NCBI RefSeq assembly: GCF_008831285.2
Contig: NC_045139.1
Span: forward strand, 34,633,706-34,693,705
Length of the DNA stretch: 60,000 nt
From: Nymphaea colorata
Taxonomy: Eukaryota; Streptophyta; Magnoliopsida; Nymphaeales; Nymphaeaceae
Direction of reading: 5' to 3'
Part shown: in pieces, positions 56,244-60,000 of the stretch
Position numbering within the stretch: the first letter of the stretch is position 1
How the letters are laid out: each line of letters opens with the position of its first letter
Position numbers and translations under genes: made by a program
Notes under the pieces: model-generated
Database searches by the model: none
Told to the model about the DNA's origin: nothing
What the model saw: the letters and a program-made list of their open reading frames with translations, nothing else

Positions 56244-57450
56244 AAAATTTGATGGACTACAGGTCTTCAATCTAGTCATGTTTCAAGGATTAATAATATC
56301 TGGGATATCAAGATTTGATGATCTTAAATGAGATCCTCAACAATAAATGACCTCAATTAAGTTAGAGGAGTGAGTAGAAGCTACCTTAAGAGGGGCCGAA
56401 GTCCTCCCCTACTCGTAAAGTCGAGGGTAGACTGGAGACCTAGACGAGATATGGTATACCTATCAACTAGAATGTCCAGTTAGCACAACCTACCAGAATC
56501 ACCTAAACCAGCTAACCCCACGAAGGGACCATAAACAAAAAATGCTGATGAGCAAAGGCAATCGTCGGGGATCGAGGGAACTGAATAGGTTCGGGGATAT
56601 TTTCATTTAAGCTCCAGGTTTTAGTTGTCAATGAAATTACGTGTTGTACACTTCTCCATATTGGCCAAATATATCAGGATTTGGCCAAAACTCAGCTTTT
56701 CACAAAATTTTGGAGGCAACTTAAAAACAGGTTTTTGGGAGTGTTTAGGTATGACCAAAATTGGGTTCAAAGAAAACACATTTAATTTGACAAAACTTGT
56801 TATATAAAAGGAAGTGAAAAACCTCGCCCCTAAAGCATGGAAAACCAGGTTTTGGGTATGTCATCCAAACAAACAAATCTAATTTTCAAAACTTTATTTT
56901 CATAAAAATAAGTTAAACCAAATTTTCACAAGAGGGGAGGTTATTCATAAAAAAAATTGTATTTTGGAAGTGTCACCCAAATACAAAACTATTTTTTAGA
57001 AACTCATAAAAAAACTTGTTTTCAAAAAAGCGTGTTTTCATAAAATTGAATTTTTAAGGGATCATTTGCCAATAAATGAAGTAAAAAGATTGTTCAATGA
57101 ATCTGTCCTAGTAAACACATTGAACAATGTTACATAACATTTTATGAATCTACTCAAAACTTTGAAACAGATTTAAGAAACAGATTCTTACAGTTTCCCC
57201 TCTTTCAATCCCGGGCGAAAGGAGGTGTGCCACAAGCCACTCTAAAACCTTGTTTTTAATGATTGATTATGGATAGAAACTAGGGTTGTCTTGTTCCAAG
57301 ACCAATCAAAAATTTGTTAAGACAAAATTTTTTTTTGTCTACGCCCTGCTTCATGATATAATTTTCTTCTAATTCTGAGAGCTTTTAGCGTTATGGCGTT
57401 GCTTCGAGGATACTTCAAACTTGAGTTTCTTTTACAGCTTACTAGAAAAA
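56244..57450. other. Gene-free AT-rich region upstream of the ERF gene
   Basis: Nothing coding is recognised. Repeated TTTTCATAAAA/TTTTGGGAGTG words occur over 56690-57050. Confidence 0.6.
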
Positions 57451-57688
57451 GGATCTACTTTACATCAACGAGCTTGCTAAGAAGCAAGTAGTAGCGATCA
57501 GTTTTCTTATTTTAGGTCCTTCAAAAGTTTGACTTGTGCAAAACGATACTGAAATGTCACTCGCATCCTTATAATTACTCAAAGGCCAAAAAGCTAGTCT
57601 CCAGCGAAAACTCCAAATATCAAAAAGTAGAAAACGCCAACAGTCCCCAACTACAGACCCAGAATCACCGCTCAGCATTCTTCATGCT

Positions 57689-57738
57689 CCCTCTCTCTCT
57701 CTCTCACTCTAAGACTCTCTCTCTCTCTAACCATCCCT
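57689..57738 (+). promoter_or_regulatory. CT-rich leader tract of the ERF gene
   Basis: Two runs of CTCTCTCT with a short break lie about 320-365 bp before the start codon. Such Y-patch/CT microsatellites are common in plant core promoters and 5' UTRs. No TATA box was placed with confidence. Confidence 0.45.
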
Positions 57739-58053
57739 CATTAAATTCCCCTCCGCTCTCCGCTCCCCAGAGGCCGACCTCTCCCCTCCTTCCACGTTCT
57801 CCCGTTGAAGGACTCCTCCTCACGTCTCTCAGAGCCCGTCTTCTTCCTCAGGCGTTGCACCGCCGAGCGTGTGACCTGTGGCCGCCAGCACGTGTAGAGA
57901 AAGGGAGAGAGTCTGGAGCGCAGGCATGGGAAGAGGCCTCTTCATCTTGGTCCACCATACCAGGAAGAAGCCGCAGCTGGAGGTCCACCAGCAGCAGCAG
58001 CCAACCAGCTGCCCTATTCTTCTTCTTCTTCCTCCCCCGCCTCCTACCCCTTC

Positions 58054-59190
58054 ATGGCCTCCCCCAGGGCGGACCAGGATATGCCCCTCATGGTCTCCGC
58101 CCTCGCCCACGTGATTGGCACATGCGACCCCTCCCCGGCCACGAGCCAGCAGCTGGACGCCACCATTAATCCCAACGCCGCCGACCAAGAAGAAGACGCC
58201 GGTAACAATAATATGCCAACCCTTTTCCACCCTCTTGCTTCTGTTTCCGCGCTGGATCTCTTCTTCGTCTTTTTAATTTGGCCTCGTTCTTACCCCTCAC
58301 TTGCACCTGTCAGTAGCCCTATTTCATCCTCCTTCAACGTCATGTTGATGGCTTCTCGTTTCTCAAGTCCTTTCTCAATGTTAAGCCTTCTTATGATTAA
58401 GTGAATATTTCTGGTACTATTTAAGAGGCCTGCTGCTCCGACGTTTCCCGATTGAATGTGGGTTTAAAATTTAAATTTATAGTATTACTATCTTTCTTGA
58501 AGGATCAGAGCTCGGGTGCTTATCTGAGTGAAGATTTTTAATGTTTAAGAAGCCATCGACCTGAAGTTTTTAGAATCATGCCCGTAAACCACGTCTCTCA
58601 GCAATCCGATTCTCAACTGCCCATTAGTCGGAAGTTGGTTTGTCCTTTTTCTTTTTGTTTTTTGCTCGATGTTTTGATTGTAGAAGTTGAAATTTCATGC
58701 AGTATTGGATGTTTATTTTTGGTATTTGGAATCATGAGACTGTTATTTCTATGGCGGTGGTACTGGTTCAGAAGGAGGGGCAAGGAGGAAGCACTATAGA
58801 GGAGTACGGCAGCGGCCGTGGGGGAAGTGGGCGGCGGAGATCAGGGACCCGAAGAAGGCGGCGAGGGTGTGGCTGGGGACGTTCGACACAGCGGAGGACG
58901 CGGCGCGAGCCTACGACGAGGCTGCCCTAAGGTTCAAGGGGAACAAGGCCAAGCTCAACTTCCCGGAGAGGGTGCAGGGCCGAGCTAGCCCGCTGTACTC
59001 CGACCAGGCCGCCGCGCCGGCCACCTCGTCCTACCCTCACCTTCTTCAGTATGCACAGCTGCTTAACAGCAGAGACGAGGATATCCCGGTGGTGGCTTCC
59101 GGCCTCTTCATGCCCCCTCCCCACCTCCCCCCTTCCTCGTCTGGTGGTGATGATAGCGCCTACCAAGGAAGAGATCGAAGGTGGTCATGA
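58054..59190 (+). CDS. AP2/ERF transcription factor, group X (RAP2.6L/ERF113-like), two exons
   Basis: Exon 1 is 58054-58201 and exon 2 is 58772-59190, joined by a GT-AG intron of 570 bp. The frame is 188 residues. The N-terminal block MVSALAHVI (residues 13-21) is the conserved motif of group X ERFs. A single AP2 domain runs from about residue 58 to 115, with [30 protein letters not shown] and [13 protein letters not shown]-type Ala and Asp residues suggest GCC-box rather than DRE preference. The intron lies a few residues before the AP2 domain, as in RAP2.6L relatives. The C-terminal part is Pro/Ser-rich with no EAR repression motif. Family members act in the nucleus in wound, stress and regeneration responses. 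The protein is somewhat short for the group. The exact orthologue is not assignable. Confidence 0.9.
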
Positions 59191-60000
59191 AACAATCAGA
59201 TCCTTTTCTCACCGCCGTGCTTCCTCTCTTTCTCTATGTCTCTCATCCTGGAACCTGCAACTCTCTTCCATTAGATATCTGGTTTTTGCTTTTTCCGGAT
59301 GGGACTTCGTTTTTACGCTTTGTTTGAGAGCTTAATTTCAGCGATGAAGTGCAATATAATAAGGATTCTCATGTTGGTCAACAAAGTCGGTGGTGCAACT
59401 TCCATTTTCACATGCGAACAAGAAAAATAGTGTCTGATCATCGTTGTTGGAATGTGGAAGTACCATCTTTTGTTATATTTGATTGGTCATGGAAGTCGGC
59501 GGTGCAAGAAATTGATGCTGAGAACTGAAACTCTGTGGATCGGAAGGCTGATCAGCATGATGTCTGGTAGCCGCTGCTGCAGTGTTGACCTTTTGGTGTG
59601 AACATGGAGCCATTAGTGTCTCTGTTTTCCACGCGTTTGTCGGCGCACGTATGTTTCACAGAGGTGTGTGCGGTGGGCTCACGCAATCTGTGTGTGTGGC
59701 GAAGCCAGTAATTTAATTTTAACAAGTTAAATACAAAATTTACATGTAAATTTTTATTTTTGTTTTTGAAAGAAGCAAGGCCCGTGCATGCACATTAATG
59801 TGTCTAAAAAAAATTCAAATTCCATTTTATGTGACATTTCCAAAATCTTAAACATCGATGCTGTCGTGAAATGGTATACGATTTCTTAGACGCAACTTAT
59901 AACAAGGAGAAATCATGTGTGAAACCCTCTTGGAATAAAGCATGATTATAGACAATAATGGATGAAAACAACACTTTGATTCTTTTATCCATGAAATTAA
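59191..60000. other. ERF 3' flank and anonymous DNA
   Basis: The first few hundred bases are probably 3' UTR. The segment at about 59715-59790 contains AAAATTTACATGTAAATTTT and AAGGCCCGTGCATG words like the GGGGCGGAGCC MITE family. No other gene is seen. Confidence 0.5.

Noticed and set aside
57534-58169. 211-codon frame before the ERF gene
   Set aside because: Overlaps the ERF first exon in another frame and covers the CT-rich leader; the ERF frame has the conserved MVSAL motif and a clean splice into AP2.

Overview
This is nuclear DNA of a flowering plant. It holds intron-split genes with canonical GT-AG junctions, an ORTHRUS/VIM-type methyl-CpG reader, a chloroplast-type DUF2301 membrane protein, an AP2/ERF factor, plant-lineage LTR retrotransposons (Ty1/copia and Ty3 Tat/Ogre), many MITE-like elements and long AT microsatellites. 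The species cannot be named from the sequence. There are three host genes in 60 kb; most of the remainder is transposable-element DNA.

Layout. 1-554 is a promoter/leader with an E2F-type site. 555-13499 (+) is a nine-exon ORTHRUS/VIM (UHRF1-like) gene with PHD, RING, SRA and RING domains; the assembled exons give an uninterrupted 702-residue frame. Its 6.4-kb sixth intron carries an internally deleted copia element (5928-9237, 5-bp target duplication), and intron 3 carries a hAT-like element. 13500-20439 is gene-free, with MITE candidates, a CACTA-like end, microsatellites and a 98-bp duplication. 20440-24004 (-) is a five-exon gene for a plastid-type DUF2301 protein of 312 residues. 25295 to about 28700 is an old copia relic whose 5' LTR starts with a cluster of small inverted repeats. 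Its integrase region is split by a roughly 1.3-kb insertion that carries the 5' end of a PHD-finger (NERD/CCCH19/44-like) gene, apparently a transposon-captured fragment.

32306-47807 is a young, full-length 15.5-kb Tat/Ogre Ty3 element. It has LTRs of 3095 and 3311 bp, a perfect CACCT target duplication, a tRNA-Arg-like primer site, an extra ORF1, gag-protease, a separate RT/RNase H/second RNase H/integrase ORF behind a probable splice acceptor, and a 3' UTR array of seven hairpin-forming repeats whose stems vary in a compensatory way. The polymerase ORF is open, but ORF1 and gag-protease carry two stops and one frameshift. 47813-57400 is gene-free and rich in MITE candidates. 58054-59190 (+) is a two-exon group X ERF transcription factor (RAP2.6L/ERF113-like).

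The host genes do not form a pathway. The main biological theme is transposon-host interplay: a DNA-methylation maintenance gene hosting a retrotransposon in its intron, a captured chromatin-gene fragment nested in a dead copia, and a recent Ogre insertion with unusual repeat-derived RNA structure potential.
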